Shown: one piece after another, positions 17,219 through 26,502 of the stretch
Layout: the number at the start of each line of letters is the position of its first letter
Numbering within the stretch: the first letter of the stretch is position 1
Source: Shimia_B sp038525525
Lineage (GTDB): Bacteria > Pseudomonadota > Alphaproteobacteria > Rhodobacterales > Rhodobacteraceae
DNA: 64,000 nucleotides
Reading direction: 5' to 3'
Assembly: GCA_038525525.1 (NCBI GenBank)
Contig: JBCBHO010000003.1
Location: 248,001 to 312,000, forward strand
The notes under the pieces: model-generated
Databases searched by the model: none
What the model saw: the letters and a program-made list of their open reading frames with translations, nothing else
What the model was told of the DNA's origin: nothing
Position numbers and translations under genes: made by a program

Positions 17219-19474
17219 TCACCGGATGTTGCAGGCCGCGATGATGGCCATGGTCAGGATGTCATTTGCCGTTGAGACAGTGGAGCAAAGCTGTACCGGT
17301 TTGTCGATGCCCGTGAGGATGGGCCCGATGACCGTGGCGCCGGCCATCTCCTGCAGCAGCTTCACCGAGATCGAGGCCGAATGCCGCGCAGGCACGACCA
17401 GCACATTGGCCGGCCCCGTGAGCCGGCTGAAGGGATATTGCGCCTGCGCCTGCGCGTTGAGCGCCACGTCCACCGTCATCTCGCCCTCGAATTCGAAATC
17501 GACGCCGCGTGCTTCGAGGACCGCAGGCGCGCGGTGCATCTTCTCGGCGCGCTCGGAGACGGGATAGCCAAAGGTCGAGAAGCTCACGAACGCCACGCGC
17601 GGCTCGAGCCCGAGAGCCCGGGCGACGCCCGCGCCCCGCTCCGCGATGTCGGCGAGATCGGTCTCATCCGGCCATTCATGCACGAGCGTGTCGGCCACCA
17701 GTACGATGCGACCGCGATTTAGGAGCGCGGTCACCCCCACGGCGCCGTCATGGGGCCCGGCATCGAACACGTGATTTATGAGCTCGAGGATGTGCGCGCT
17801 CTTCCGCGTTGCACCCGTCACGACCCCGTCCGCATGGCCATGGGCGAGCATGAGCGATGCAAAGACATGCCTGTCACGCGCTGCGAGCCGGTGAATATCC
17901 GCGCGATCATGCCCTTTGCGCTGAAGCCGTTGGTAGAGAAAATCCTTGTAGGTATCGAGGTGCTCGGTATTGGCGGCGTTCATGATCTCGATCTCGCCCA
18001 GCGCATCGCCGAGACCGAGCGCTTCGAGGTCGGCCTTTGCCTCGGCCTCTCGCGCGATCACCACGGCTTGCCCGAGCCCCTGTCGCTGGTAGGCCACGGC
18101 AGCGCGGAGTACGCGGGGATCGTCGCCCTCGGCAAAGATCATCCGGGCCTGCGCGGCCTGCGCCCTGTCATTGATGCCGGAAAGGATCGACGCCGTCGGA
18201 TCCATGCGCGCGCGCAGCGTCTTCTCGTAGGCTGCCATGTCGACGATGGGACGACGCGCCACGGCCGTATCCATGCCTGCCTTCGCGACGGCCGGTGGGA
18301 TCCTGTGGATCAGACGGGGATCGAATGGCGTGGGGATGATGTAGTCGCGCCCGAAGGACAACTCACGCCCATAGGCCATGCCCACCTCATCGGGCACATC
18401 CTCGCGCGCGAGCTTGGCGAGCGCGCGGGCGCAGGCGATCTTCATTTCGTCATTGATCGCGCGGGCGTGGATATCGAGCGCTCCGCGAAAGAGATAGGGA
18501 AAGCCCAGGACGTTGTTCACCTGGTTTGGGTAGTCGCTGCGCCCGGTGGCGACGATGGCATCCGAGCGGATGGCCTGCGCCTCTTCCGGGGTGATCTCCG
18601 GATCCGGGTTCGCCATGGCGAAGATCACGGGATCCTGCGCCATGCTTTCCACCATCGCGGGCGTCACCGCGCCTTTCACGGAAACTCCGATGAAGACATC
18701 GGCCCCCACCATCGCCTCCTCGAGCGTGCGCAGATCGGTCTTCACGGCATGGCCGGATTTCCACTGGTTCATGCCCTCGGTGCGCCCCTGGTAGATGACG
18801 CCTTTGGTATCGCAGCAGATGCAATTCTCCGGGCGCGCCCCCATGGATTTCAACAATTCGATGCAGGCGATCCCTGCCGCGCCAGCACCGTTGAGCACGA
18901 TGGTCACATCTTCGATCTTCTTCCCCGAGAGATGGAGTGCGTTGATGAGTCCCGCCGCGCAGATCACCGCTGTCCCGTGCTGGTCATCGTGGAAGACGGG
19001 GATGTCCATCAGCTCCTTGAGCGTCTGCTCGATGATGAAGCATTCAGGCGCCTTGATATCCTCGAGATTGATCCCGCCGAACGACGGCCCGAGCAGGCGC
19101 ACGGCATTGACGAAGGCATCGACATCCTCGGTATCGAGCTCGAGGTCGATGGAGTTCACGTCCGCGAACCGCTTGAAGAGAACGGACTTGCCCTCCATCA
19201 CGGGCTTTGATCCCAGCGCCCCGAGATTGCCGAGCCCAAGGACCGCGGTCCCGTTGGAGATCACGGCCACGAGGTTGCCCTTGTTGGTATAGTCGTATGC
19301 CGTCTCAGGGTTCTCGGCGATGGCGAGGCACGGATGCGCCACACCCGGCGAATAGGCCAAGGACAGATCGCGCTGGGTCGCCATGGGGACGGTGGCCTGC
19401 ACTTCGAATTTCCCGGGCGCTGGCTCCATGTGAAATGCCAGCGCGTCCTCTGCCGTGACCTTGGTCTTGGCCAT
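17219..19474 (-). CDS. maeB: NADP-type malic enzyme with phosphotransacetylase domain
   Basis: A 751-residue fusion. Residues 1-~430 form the malic enzyme, with GLGNLGALGSKPVMEGKS and FHDDQHGTAV; the rest is a phosphate acetyl/butyryltransferase-like domain starting near RARMDPTAS. In related alphaproteobacterial enzymes this domain is regulatory and lacks transacetylase activity. It decarboxylates malate to pyruvate, feeding gluconeogenesis or acetyl-CoA supply. The ATG at 19474 with a GGGAGG ribosome-binding site is chosen over one 54 bases upstream. NADP specificity is inferred from the domain architecture. Confidence 0.92.
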   Translation of the reverse strand: MAKTKVTAEDALAFHMEPAPGKFEVQATVPMATQRDLSLAYSPGVAHPCLAIAENPETAYDYTNKGNLVAVISNGTAVLGLGNLGALGSKPVMEGKSVLFKRFADVNSIDLELDTEDVDAFVNAVRLLGPSFGGINLEDIKAPECFIIEQTLKELMDIPVFHDDQHGTAVICAAGLINALHLSGKKIEDVTIVLNGAGAAGIACIELLKSMGARPENCICCDTKGVIYQGRTEGMNQWKSGHAVKTDLRTLEEAMVGADVFIGVSVKGAVTPAMVESMAQDPVIFAMANPDPEITPEEAQAIRSDAIVATGRSDYPNQVNNVLGFPYLFRGALDIHARAINDEMKIACARALAKLAREDVPDEVGMAYGRELSFGRDYIIPTPFDPRLIHRIPPAVAKAGMDTAVARRPIVDMAAYEKTLRARMDPTASILSGINDRAQAAQARMIFAEGDDPRVLRAAVAYQRQGLGQAVVIAREAEAKADLEALGLGDALGEIEIMNAANTEHLDTYKDFLYQRLQRKGHDRADIHRLAARDRHVFASLMLAHGHADGVVTGATRKSAHILELINHVFDAGPHDGAVGVTALLNRGRIVLVADTLVHEWPDETDLADIAERGAGVARALGLEPRVAFVSFSTFGYPVSERAEKMHRAPAVLEARGVDFEFEGEMTVDVALNAQAQAQYPFSRLTGPANVLVVPARHSASISVKLLQEMAGATVIGPILTGIDKPVQLCSTVSTANDILTMAIIAACNIR

Positions 19475-19583
19475 GCGATCCTCCCATTTTTTGCCATGAG
19501 TACCGGGCGTTTCGAAGGCAGACAACAAGCGGGGTCTTTTAGCCCCCGCGCGGCAGGGCTACGGTGCGCGAAAGGGGCGAGGC

Positions 19584-22208
19584 ATGGGCAGCAACACAGC
19601 CGCGACGCCGATGATGGCGCAGTATCTGGAGATCAAGGAAGCGTATCCAGACGCGCTTCTTTTCTATCGGATGGGCGATTTCTACGAGCTATTTTTCGAT
19701 GATGCCGTGGCAGCTGCGACTGCGCTCGACATCTCGCTCACGAAGCGCGGCAAGCACCTGGGCGAAGAGATACCGATGTGCGGTGTCCCCGTGCACGCGG
19801 CAGAAGGCTACCTGCACACGCTGATCCGGAAGGGCTTTCGCGTGGCCGTGGGAGAACAGCTTGAAAGCCCCGAGGAGGCCAAGAAGCGCGGCTCGAAATC
19901 CGTCGTGAAGCGCGGGGTGGTCCGGCTCGTCACGCCCGGAACGCTGACCGAGGACAGCCTGCTCGAGGCGCGGAGCAACAATTTCCTCGCCGCCTTCGCC
20001 ATGGTGCGCGATGACGGCGCCCTCGCATGGGTCGATATCTCCACCGGGGCGCTCCGGGTCAGCCCCTGCCCCCGGGTGAAGCTCGGACCCATGCTAGCGC
20101 GCACAGGTCCCTCGGAGGTGCTCTTGAGCGAGGCGGCGTTTGCCGAGCTTTCGCCCATCGTGCAGGAGATGAACGCCACCGCGACCGAGATGGTGCGCGG
20201 CGCCTTCGACAGCGACCAGGCGGATGCGCTGGGCCACCGGATCTTCGGTGTGGCCTCGCTCGATGTCTTCGCCAGTTTCACCCGCGCCGAGAAGGGCGCG
20301 CTCGGGGCACTGCTCAACTATCTCGAGCTCACGCAGAAAGGTAAGCTGCCTACGCTGCGCGCGCCGATCCGGGAGCTCGAGACCCAAAGCGTGGAAATCG
20401 ATGCCGCCACCCGAGCGAGCCTCGAGCTGACACGCTCCATGACGGGCGGGCGCGCGGGATCGCTCCTGTCCACGATTGACCGGACGCTCACGGCCCCCGG
20501 CGCGCGCATGCTCATGCAGCGCGTCACCTCACCGTCGCGAGACCTCGAGCTGATCCGAACGCGGCTCGACGAAACAGAGGCCCTCATGGACGATGCCATG
20601 CTCCGCGAGGATCTCCGCGCCGCCCTGCGAAACGTTCCCGACCTCGATCGCGCGCTCTCCCGGCTGGCGCTGGAGCGCGGTGGGCCGCGAGATCTGTCCA
20701 TGGTGGCGCGGGGGATCGGCGCGGCAGAACGTGCAGCCGCGCTCCTCGCGGGAAAGGCCGACATCCTCTCCGTCCACGCGGCGCCGCTGACGGCCCTCGG
20801 TGCGTTGAGCACGATGCTCGAGGACGCCCTCGTCGCCGAGCCACCCCTTCTTGCGCGCGAGGGCGGGTTTGTCGCCACGGGCCACGACGCGGCGCTCGAT
20901 GAGCTGCACGTCCTGCGGGACGAGGGGCGCGGTGTCATCGCCTCGTTGCAGGCGAAATACGCGGAGCTGACGGGCGTCGGCTCCCTGAAGGTGAAGTACA
21001 ACAACGTTCTGGGATACTTCATCGAGACGACGGCGACCCACGCCGAGAAGATGCTCGGTGCTCCGCTCACCGAGACCTTCATCCACAGACAGACGACCGC
21101 CAACGCCGTCCGCTTCACGACGGTGGAGCTGTCGGAACTCGAAACGAAGATACTGAATGCGGGACAGGACGCGATCGCGATCGAGCTGCGCATCTTCGGC
21201 ATGCTACGAGACGCTGTCTGCGCGGAAGCCGAGAAGCTCACTGCGCTGTCAGATGCTCTCGCGGCGCTGGATATCGCTGCAGCTCAGGCCGACCTCGCCC
21301 AGCGCCTGAACTGGACACGCCCCGAACTCACAGCTGGCCAGGACTTTCACATCGAAGCCGGGCGGCACCCCGTTGTGGAGGCCGCGCTCGACGCGCAGGC
21401 ACAAAGCTTCGTCGCGAACGATTGCGATCTGAGCGATGCGCATGTGTGGCTCCTCACGGGTCCGAACATGGCAGGTAAATCGACATTTCTCAGACAGAAT
21501 GCGCTCATTGCGCTCCTCGCGCAGATGGGCAGCTACGTCCCTGCCGCGCGCGCCCGCATCGGCATCGTGAGCCAGATTTTCAGCCGTGTCGGGGCGTCAG
21601 ACGACCTCGCGCGCGGTCGCTCGACTTTCATGGTCGAGATGGTGGAAACAGCGGCGATCCTGAATCAGGCCGATGAACGCGCGCTCGTCATCCTTGACGA
21701 GATCGGACGCGGGACAAGCACGTATGACGGTCTCTCCATTGCATGGGCCGCGCTTGAGCATCTGCACGATGTGAACGGTTGCCGCGCGCTCTTCGCGACG
21801 CATTACCACGAGATGACCGCTCTCTCCGGCAAGCTGGACCGCGTGGAGAACGCGACCGTCACCGTCAAGGAGCATGGCGGCGATGTCGTCTTCCTCCACG
21901 AGGTGCGGAAGGGTACGGCGGATCGCAGTTATGGCGTGCAGGTGGCGAAGCTTGCGGGACTGCCGCCGAGCGTCATCGACCGGGCGCGCGTGGTCCTCGA
22001 GGCTCTCGAGAAGGGCGAACGCGAAGGCGGCGGCACGCGCGCCGCTCTCATCGACGACCTGCCCCTTTTCGCGGCCTCGGCCCCGCCACCCCCGGCGCCC
22101 CTGCAAGCGTCAGAGGTTGAGGCACGTCTGTCTGATATTCACCCGGACGACCTGTCCGCAAAGGCTGCGCTCGATCTTCTCTATGAGCTCAAGTCTCTCA
22201 TGAAGTGA
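19584..22208 (+). CDS. mutS: DNA mismatch repair protein MutS
   Basis: An 874-residue MutS. The mismatch-binding Phe-x-Glu motif is present as FYELFFDD (residues ~34-41), and the ATPase domain has Walker A GPNMAGKSTFLRQ near residue 626 and Walker B LVILDEIGRGTSTYDGLS, followed by the ATHYHEMTAL region. Length and domain order are normal for MutS1. Stop codon TGA at 22206-22208 is followed almost at once by two GC-rich hairpins. Confidence 0.97.
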   Translation: MGSNTAATPMMAQYLEIKEAYPDALLFYRMGDFYELFFDDAVAAATALDISLTKRGKHLGEEIPMCGVPVHAAEGYLHTLIRKGFRVAVGEQLESPEEAKKRGSKSVVKRGVVRLVTPGTLTEDSLLEARSNNFLAAFAMVRDDGALAWVDISTGALRVSPCPRVKLGPMLARTGPSEVLLSEAAFAELSPIVQEMNATATEMVRGAFDSDQADALGHRIFGVASLDVFASFTRAEKGALGALLNYLELTQKGKLPTLRAPIRELETQSVEIDAATRASLELTRSMTGGRAGSLLSTIDRTLTAPGARMLMQRVTSPSRDLELIRTRLDETEALMDDAMLREDLRAALRNVPDLDRALSRLALERGGPRDLSMVARGIGAAERAAALLAGKADILSVHAAPLTALGALSTMLEDALVAEPPLLAREGGFVATGHDAALDELHVLRDEGRGVIASLQAKYAELTGVGSLKVKYNNVLGYFIETTATHAEKMLGAPLTETFIHRQTTANAVRFTTVELSELETKILNAGQDAIAIELRIFGMLRDAVCAEAEKLTALSDALAALDIAAAQADLAQRLNWTRPELTAGQDFHIEAGRHPVVEAALDAQAQSFVANDCDLSDAHVWLLTGPNMAGKSTFLRQNALIALLAQMGSYVPAARARIGIVSQIFSRVGASDDLARGRSTFMVEMVETAAILNQADERALVILDEIGRGTSTYDGLSIAWAALEHLHDVNGCRALFATHYHEMTALSGKLDRVENATVTVKEHGGDVVFLHEVRKGTADRSYGVQVAKLAGLPPSVIDRARVVLEALEKGEREGGGTRAALIDDLPLFAASAPPPPAPLQASEVEARLSDIHPDDLSAKAALDLLYELKSLMK

Positions 22209-22212
22209 ACCC

Positions 22213-22278
22213 GCCCCGGGCATGACCCGGGGCCACACGGCGAAACCACGGAAAGAGGCCCCGGGGCAGGCCCGGGGC
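22213..22278. repeat. Two identical GC-rich palindromes in tandem
   Basis: GCCCCGGG-CATGA-CCCGGGGC (22213-22233) and GCCCCGGG-GCAGG-CCCGGGGC (22258-22278) each make a perfect 8-bp stem with a 5-base loop, with identical stem sequence. They sit between the convergent mutS and grpE genes. The short gap, identical stems and different loops suggest a REP-like dispersed palindrome or a bidirectional transcription stop without T-tracts. No further copy was noticed elsewhere in the window. Confidence 0.7.
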
Positions 22279-22287
22279 GATAGCGCC

Positions 22288-22866
22288 TTAGCTCGCAACC
22301 ATGGACGAGACGCCGACCTGCGCCGGGCGCAGCAGGCGGTCATGGAGCATGAAGCCCTCGGCCGCGACCTGGATGATATCGCCGGCCTTGGTTCCGGGCA
22401 CGGGCGCCTCGAACATCGCCTGATGATGCTGCGGATCGAACTTGTCGCCGACCTCCGGGGAGATCGGCTCGATGCCGTGCTTCTTGAAGGTATTCACCAG
22501 CTCACGCATCGTCAGCTCCACGCCTTCGAGCAGCGCCTTGTTGGCATCTCCCTCGGCTTCGGCCGCCGCGGTGAGCGCGCGCTTCATGTTGTCGTAGACC
22601 GGCAGCAAATCACGGGCGAGCTTCGATCCGCCGTAATTCTCTGCCTCGCGCCGGTCACGATCCGACCGCTTACGCGCGTTCTCGGCATCCGCGAGCGCGC
22701 GCATGAACTTGTCATGTAGCGAGTCGCGCTCTGCCTTCAGCGCCTCGAGTTCGTCGGCCTCCCCGGCCGCTTCCTCTGCGGCGGCTTCGACGATGTCTTC
22801 TTCGATCTCGCCGGTGGCCTCGTCGATGTCGTCAAGAAAATCGTCCAGGCTGTCTTTCTTGGCCAT
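22288..22866 (-). CDS. grpE: Nucleotide exchange factor GrpE
   Basis: A 192-residue GrpE, the exchange factor of DnaK. An acidic N-terminal tail and long coiled coil (~residues 25-90) lead to the C-terminal beta domain containing the typical MLHDRLLRPAQVGVS. It follows hrcA with a 9-base gap, so the heat-shock repressor and GrpE form one unit; dnaK and dnaJ are not in the window. Confidence 0.95.
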   Translation of the reverse strand: MAKKDSLDDFLDDIDEATGEIEEDIVEAAAEEAAGEADELEALKAERDSLHDKFMRALADAENARKRSDRDRREAENYGGSKLARDLLPVYDNMKRALTAAAEAEGDANKALLEGVELTMRELVNTFKKHGIEPISPEVGDKFDPQHHQAMFEAPVPGTKAGDIIQVAAEGFMLHDRLLRPAQVGVSSMVAS

Positions 22867-22875
22867 GTCTTTCCC

Positions 22876-23934
22876 TCACCCGCGGTTCGCGAGCGCACGG
22901 CCCACGAGATCCGCTGTGTAATTCACAATGGGCACGATGCGCCCGTAGTTGAGACGCGTGGGCCCGATGACGCCCACGGCGCCGATCACCTTACGATCCG
23001 CGTTCATATAAGGAGAGACCACCAAAGAGGAACCCGAAAGTGAAAAGAGTTTGTTCTCCGAGCCGATGAAAATCCGCACACCCTGCCCCTCTTCCGCGAG
23101 GTCGAGGAACTGCGCGATATCGCGCTTTCGCTCCAGATCGTCAAAGAGCGTCTTGATGCGGGCGAGATCGGTTTCGTCACCGTCGGTGAGGAGGTTGGAT
23201 CGCCCGCGCACCATGAGCCGCTCATGCCGCGAACCTTCATTTTCCCAAACGGCCACACCCTTTTCCACGAGGGAGTGAGCGAGCGTGTCGATCTCCTGCC
23301 GGCGGGCCGCCATCTCTGTGGTGACGACGCTTTGAAGATCGCTGAGCGTGCGACCCTGGGCCACGGCGTTCAGAAAGTTGGCGGCTTCACGCATGGAGCT
23401 CGGCGTCTGCCCGGGCGGCGGTGTGAAGACGCGATTCTCCACCTCGCCGTCCGAAAAGACGAGGACGACCAGCGCGCGGTCCGGCGCAAGCGAGACGAAC
23501 TCTATGTGCTTGATCGGCGCTTCCTGCTTCGGCGCGAGCACGAGGCTTGCGCCTTGCGTCATACCGGAGAGAGCGCCGCCGATCCTCTCGAGAATGGCAG
23601 GCACATCGCCCGTTTCACCGAGGGTCGCGTCGAGCTGCGTGCGATCATCGACGCCGAGCTGACCCACCTCGAGAATCCCGTCGACGAAAAGACGCAGCCC
23701 AAGCTCCGTTGGGATACGACCTGCGGACACGTGAGGCGCATGCAAGAGGCCCATGAACTCGAGGTCCTGCATGACATTGCGGATCGTGGCCGCGCTGACC
23801 TTCTCTGAAAGGAACCGCGTGAGCGTGCGTGAGCCCATCGGCTCACCCGTGCTCAGATAGCCCTCCACCACGCGGCGAAAGACCTCCCGCGTGCGGTCGT
23901 TCATGTCAGAGAAGAGAGCGTCGCGGTCCTGCAT
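22876..23934 (-). CDS. hrcA: Heat-inducible transcription repressor HrcA
   Basis: A 352-residue HrcA from the ATG at 23934. The N-terminal winged helix is seen in EVFRRVVEGYLSTGEPMGSR followed by TLTRFLSEKVSAATIRNVM, and the dimerisation and inserted domains follow at normal length. HrcA binds CIRCE operators in front of chaperone genes. I looked for CIRCE (TTAGCACTC-N9-GAGTGCTAA) in the ~107 bases upstream and did not find it, so this operon may not be self-regulated that way. Another ATG at 23904 (MNDRTREVF) is a plausible alternative start. Divergent from rph. Confidence 0.92.
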   Translation of the reverse strand: MQDRDALFSDMNDRTREVFRRVVEGYLSTGEPMGSRTLTRFLSEKVSAATIRNVMQDLEFMGLLHAPHVSAGRIPTELGLRLFVDGILEVGQLGVDDRTQLDATLGETGDVPAILERIGGALSGMTQGASLVLAPKQEAPIKHIEFVSLAPDRALVVLVFSDGEVENRVFTPPPGQTPSSMREAANFLNAVAQGRTLSDLQSVVTTEMAARRQEIDTLAHSLVEKGVAVWENEGSRHERLMVRGRSNLLTDGDETDLARIKTLFDDLERKRDIAQFLDLAEEGQGVRIFIGSENKLFSLSGSSLVVSPYMNADRKVIGAVGVIGPTRLNYGRIVPIVNYTADLVGRALANRG

Positions 23935-24041
23935 GGTGGGCCTGTTTGAGCGGCGCAGTGCGAAAGGCTCGGAGGGTTGCGTTTCCGCGATGCGCAAGAT
24001 TTAGACGAGACTTAAGCGCGAGACGTTGAAAGGAAAAGATC

Positions 24042-24752
24042 ATGAGACCATCGGGCCGGGCAACAAACGAGCTGCGCCCCGTGAGCTTCGAGATCGAAGC
24101 CACCAAGCACGCCGAGGGTAGCTGCCTGATCAAGATGGGCGACACGCACGTGCTCTGCACCGCGTCTCTCGAAGAACGCGTCCCGCCGTTTCTCAAGAAT
24201 TCCGGTCTCGGTTGGGTCACGGCGGAATACGGGATGCTACCACGCGCGACACACACGCGCATGCGGCGCGAGGCCAAGAACGGCCAGGGCGGGCGCACGC
24301 AGGAAATCCAGCGCTTGATCGGGCGATCCCTCCGCGCGGGCGTCGACCGCGTGGCGCTGGGCGAGCGTCAGATCACCGTGGATTGTGATGTCTTGCAGGC
24401 TGATGGCGGCACGCGGTGCGCCTCGATCACGGGCGCCTGGGTCGCGCTCCGCCTCGCCGTCAACAAGCTGATGAAAGCGGGAGATGTCACCAGCGACCCG
24501 CTCGTTGATCCGATCGCGGCGGTGAGCTGCGGGATCTATGCGGGCCAGCCTGTGCTCGACCTGGACTATGCGGAAGACAGCGAAGCCGGCGTTGACGGGA
24601 ACTTCGTGCTCACGGGCTCCGGCAAGATGGTGGAGCTGCAAATGTCCGCAGAAGGGGCAACGTTTTCCCGCGCTCAAATGGACGAGCTTCTGGATCTCGC
24701 CTCTCAAGGCGTGAACGCTCTCGTCGCCGCACAGATGGCTGCGGTGGGCTAA
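24042..24752 (+). CDS. rph: Ribonuclease PH
   Basis: A 236-residue phosphorolytic 3'-5' exoribonuclease that trims tRNA 3' ends. The N-terminal MRPSGRATNELRPVSFE and the phosphate-binding RSLRAGVD region are typical, and the C-terminus is complete. Preceded by an AAAGGA ribosome-binding site. First gene of rph-rdgB-hemW; the next start lies two bases after its stop. Confidence 0.95.
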   Translation: MRPSGRATNELRPVSFEIEATKHAEGSCLIKMGDTHVLCTASLEERVPPFLKNSGLGWVTAEYGMLPRATHTRMRREAKNGQGGRTQEIQRLIGRSLRAGVDRVALGERQITVDCDVLQADGGTRCASITGAWVALRLAVNKLMKAGDVTSDPLVDPIAAVSCGIYAGQPVLDLDYAEDSEAGVDGNFVLTGSGKMVELQMSAEGATFSRAQMDELLDLASQGVNALVAAQMAAVG

Positions 24753-24754
24753 GC

Positions 24755-25369
24755 ATGGCGCGGATGCTGACCGAGCGAAAGATCGTGCTGGCGTCTCACA
24801 ATGCGGGCAAATTGCGCGAGATCTCCGATCTGCTCGGGCCGTATGGCCTCGAGGTGGTGTCAGCCGGGGATCTGGGCCTGCCCGAGCCCGAGGAGACAGA
24901 GACGACCTTTGCGGGCAACGCGCGAATCAAGGCGCACGCCGCGGCGGGGGCATCAGGTCTGCCGGCCTTGTCCGACGATAGCGGGCTCATGGTGGATGCA
25001 CTCGACGGCGCGCCGGGCGTTTACACGGCGGATTGGGCCGAAACAGAGACCGGCCGCGACTTCGCCCTGGCCATGGGTAAGGTCAAGGACGAGCTCGACA
25101 AGAAAGGGGCTGTGAAGCCCTGGACTGCCGCCTTCAACTGTACATTGTGCGTGGCTTGGCCCGACGGCGAAGACCGGATCTTTGAAGGCCGCGTTGCTGG
25201 CACCTTGACCTGGCCCCCGCGCGGAGACTACGGGTTCGGCTTCGATCCCATGTTCATCCCCACCGGCCACGAGCGCACATTTTCGGAGATGCCTTACGAA
25301 GAGAAGGCACCGATCAGCCATCGCGCCGTGGCCTTCGACCTCCTCGTTTCGGCATGCTTGACGCGTTAA
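24755..25369 (+). CDS. rdgB: dITP/XTP pyrophosphatase
   Basis: A 204-residue HAM1/RdgB enzyme that removes deaminated purine nucleotides (ITP, dITP, XTP) from the pool. The SHNAGKLREI nucleotide-binding motif, the acidic block LSDDSGLMVDALDGAPGVY, and FGFDPMFIP are all present. It overlaps hemW by 16 bp at its 3' end, so the three genes rph-rdgB-hemW are cotranscribed. Confidence 0.94.
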   Translation: MARMLTERKIVLASHNAGKLREISDLLGPYGLEVVSAGDLGLPEPEETETTFAGNARIKAHAAAGASGLPALSDDSGLMVDALDGAPGVYTADWAETETGRDFALAMGKVKDELDKKGAVKPWTAAFNCTLCVAWPDGEDRIFEGRVAGTLTWPPRGDYGFGFDPMFIPTGHERTFSEMPYEEKAPISHRAVAFDLLVSACLTR

Positions 25370-26502
25370 CACCGACCTTCGGGCTCTACATCCATTGGCC
25401 GTTCTGCGCGGCCAAGTGCCCATACTGCGACTTCAACTCGCATGTCTCGCGCAGCGTGGATCACAGCCGCTGGGCCGACGCCATGCGGTCAGAGATGACC
25501 CGCCTTGGCCGCGAAACGGAGGGGCGGGTCCTACAGACGATCTTTTTCGGCGGCGGGACGCCGAGCCTCATGCCGCCGGAACTCGTGGCCTCGTTGATCG
25601 ACACCGCTGCCGCCACCTGGCCCATGGCGAACGAGGTCGAAATCACGCTAGAGGCCAATCCGACATCGATAGACAGCCGCAATTTCAACGGGTTTCGTTC
25701 CGCGGGCGTGAACCGCGTTTCGCTCGGGGTGCAGGCGCTTGAAGACGAGGATCTAAAGAAGCTCGGACGCTGGCACAGCGCCGCTGAGGCCCTTCAAGCG
25801 CTTGAAATAGCTCAAGAAAACTTCGGCCGCGTGAGTGTGGACCTCATATATGCCCGGCAAGGACAGAGCCCCGAAGCCTGGGAAGCTGAACTCCGTCGCG
25901 CAATCGCGCTCGGAACGAGCCATTTGTCACTTTATCAGCTGACGATCGAACCAGGCACCGTCTTTGCCAAGCAATTCTCAAGGGGCAAGCTACCCGGCCT
26001 TCCGGATGAAGATCGCGCGATGGATCTCTGGGACGTGACCCAGACCCTCTGCGAGGCGGCGGGCCTTCCAGCATACGAAACCTCCAACCACGCGCGGCCC
26101 GGCGAAGAAGCGAAGCACAACCTGATCTACTGGTCCGGCGGCGATTGGGCAGCGGTGGGCCCCGGGGCCCATGGACGCCTCACTATTGATGGGCTTCGCT
26201 ACGCCTTCGAGACCGAGCGAATGCCTCATTTGTGGTTGGATAGGGTCGAAACAGTAGGGAGCGGCGAGCTTGGGCGCGAGGCCCTCAGCACCGATGAAAT
26301 CATTGATGAGCGCGTGCTCATGGGGCTTCGCATGCGAGATGGTATCTCGCTCGAAGCTCTTTCGGATCTGGGCTGGGCGCCGCCGTCGGCAGCGTTGGCG
26401 GAGCTGGAAGACCTTGGCTATGTCCAAGCTGATCAAAGGCTGAAAGTCACACCGGCCGGTCGACCGCTTCTCAACGCGATCATCGAGAAACTGATGACCT
26501 AG
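25354..26502 (+). CDS. hemW: Radical SAM heme chaperone HemW
   Basis: A 382-residue radical SAM protein of the HemN-like family. The cluster motif CAAKCPYCDF (CxxxCxxC) is at about residues 18-27, followed by FFGGGTPSLM. HemW proteins lack coproporphyrinogen oxidase activity and act as heme chaperones; I prefer HemW to HemN from the length and the short N-terminus before the motif. It ends convergently with parB, the two stop codons interlocking in the four bases CTAG (26499-26502). Confidence 0.9.
   Translation: MLDALTPTFGLYIHWPFCAAKCPYCDFNSHVSRSVDHSRWADAMRSEMTRLGRETEGRVLQTIFFGGGTPSLMPPELVASLIDTAAATWPMANEVEITLEANPTSIDSRNFNGFRSAGVNRVSLGVQALEDEDLKKLGRWHSAAEALQALEIAQENFGRVSVDLIYARQGQSPEAWEAELRRAIALGTSHLSLYQLTIEPGTVFAKQFSRGKLPGLPDEDRAMDLWDVTQTLCEAAGLPAYETSNHARPGEEAKHNLIYWSGGDWAAVGPGAHGRLTIDGLRYAFETERMPHLWLDRVETVGSGELGREALSTDEIIDERVLMGLRMRDGISLEALSDLGWAPPSAALAELEDLGYVQADQRLKVTPAGRPLLNAIIEKLMT

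Noticed and set aside
23935..24041. CIRCE operator between hrcA and rph
   Set aside because: No TTAGCACTC/GAGTGCTAA inverted repeat is present in either orientation.
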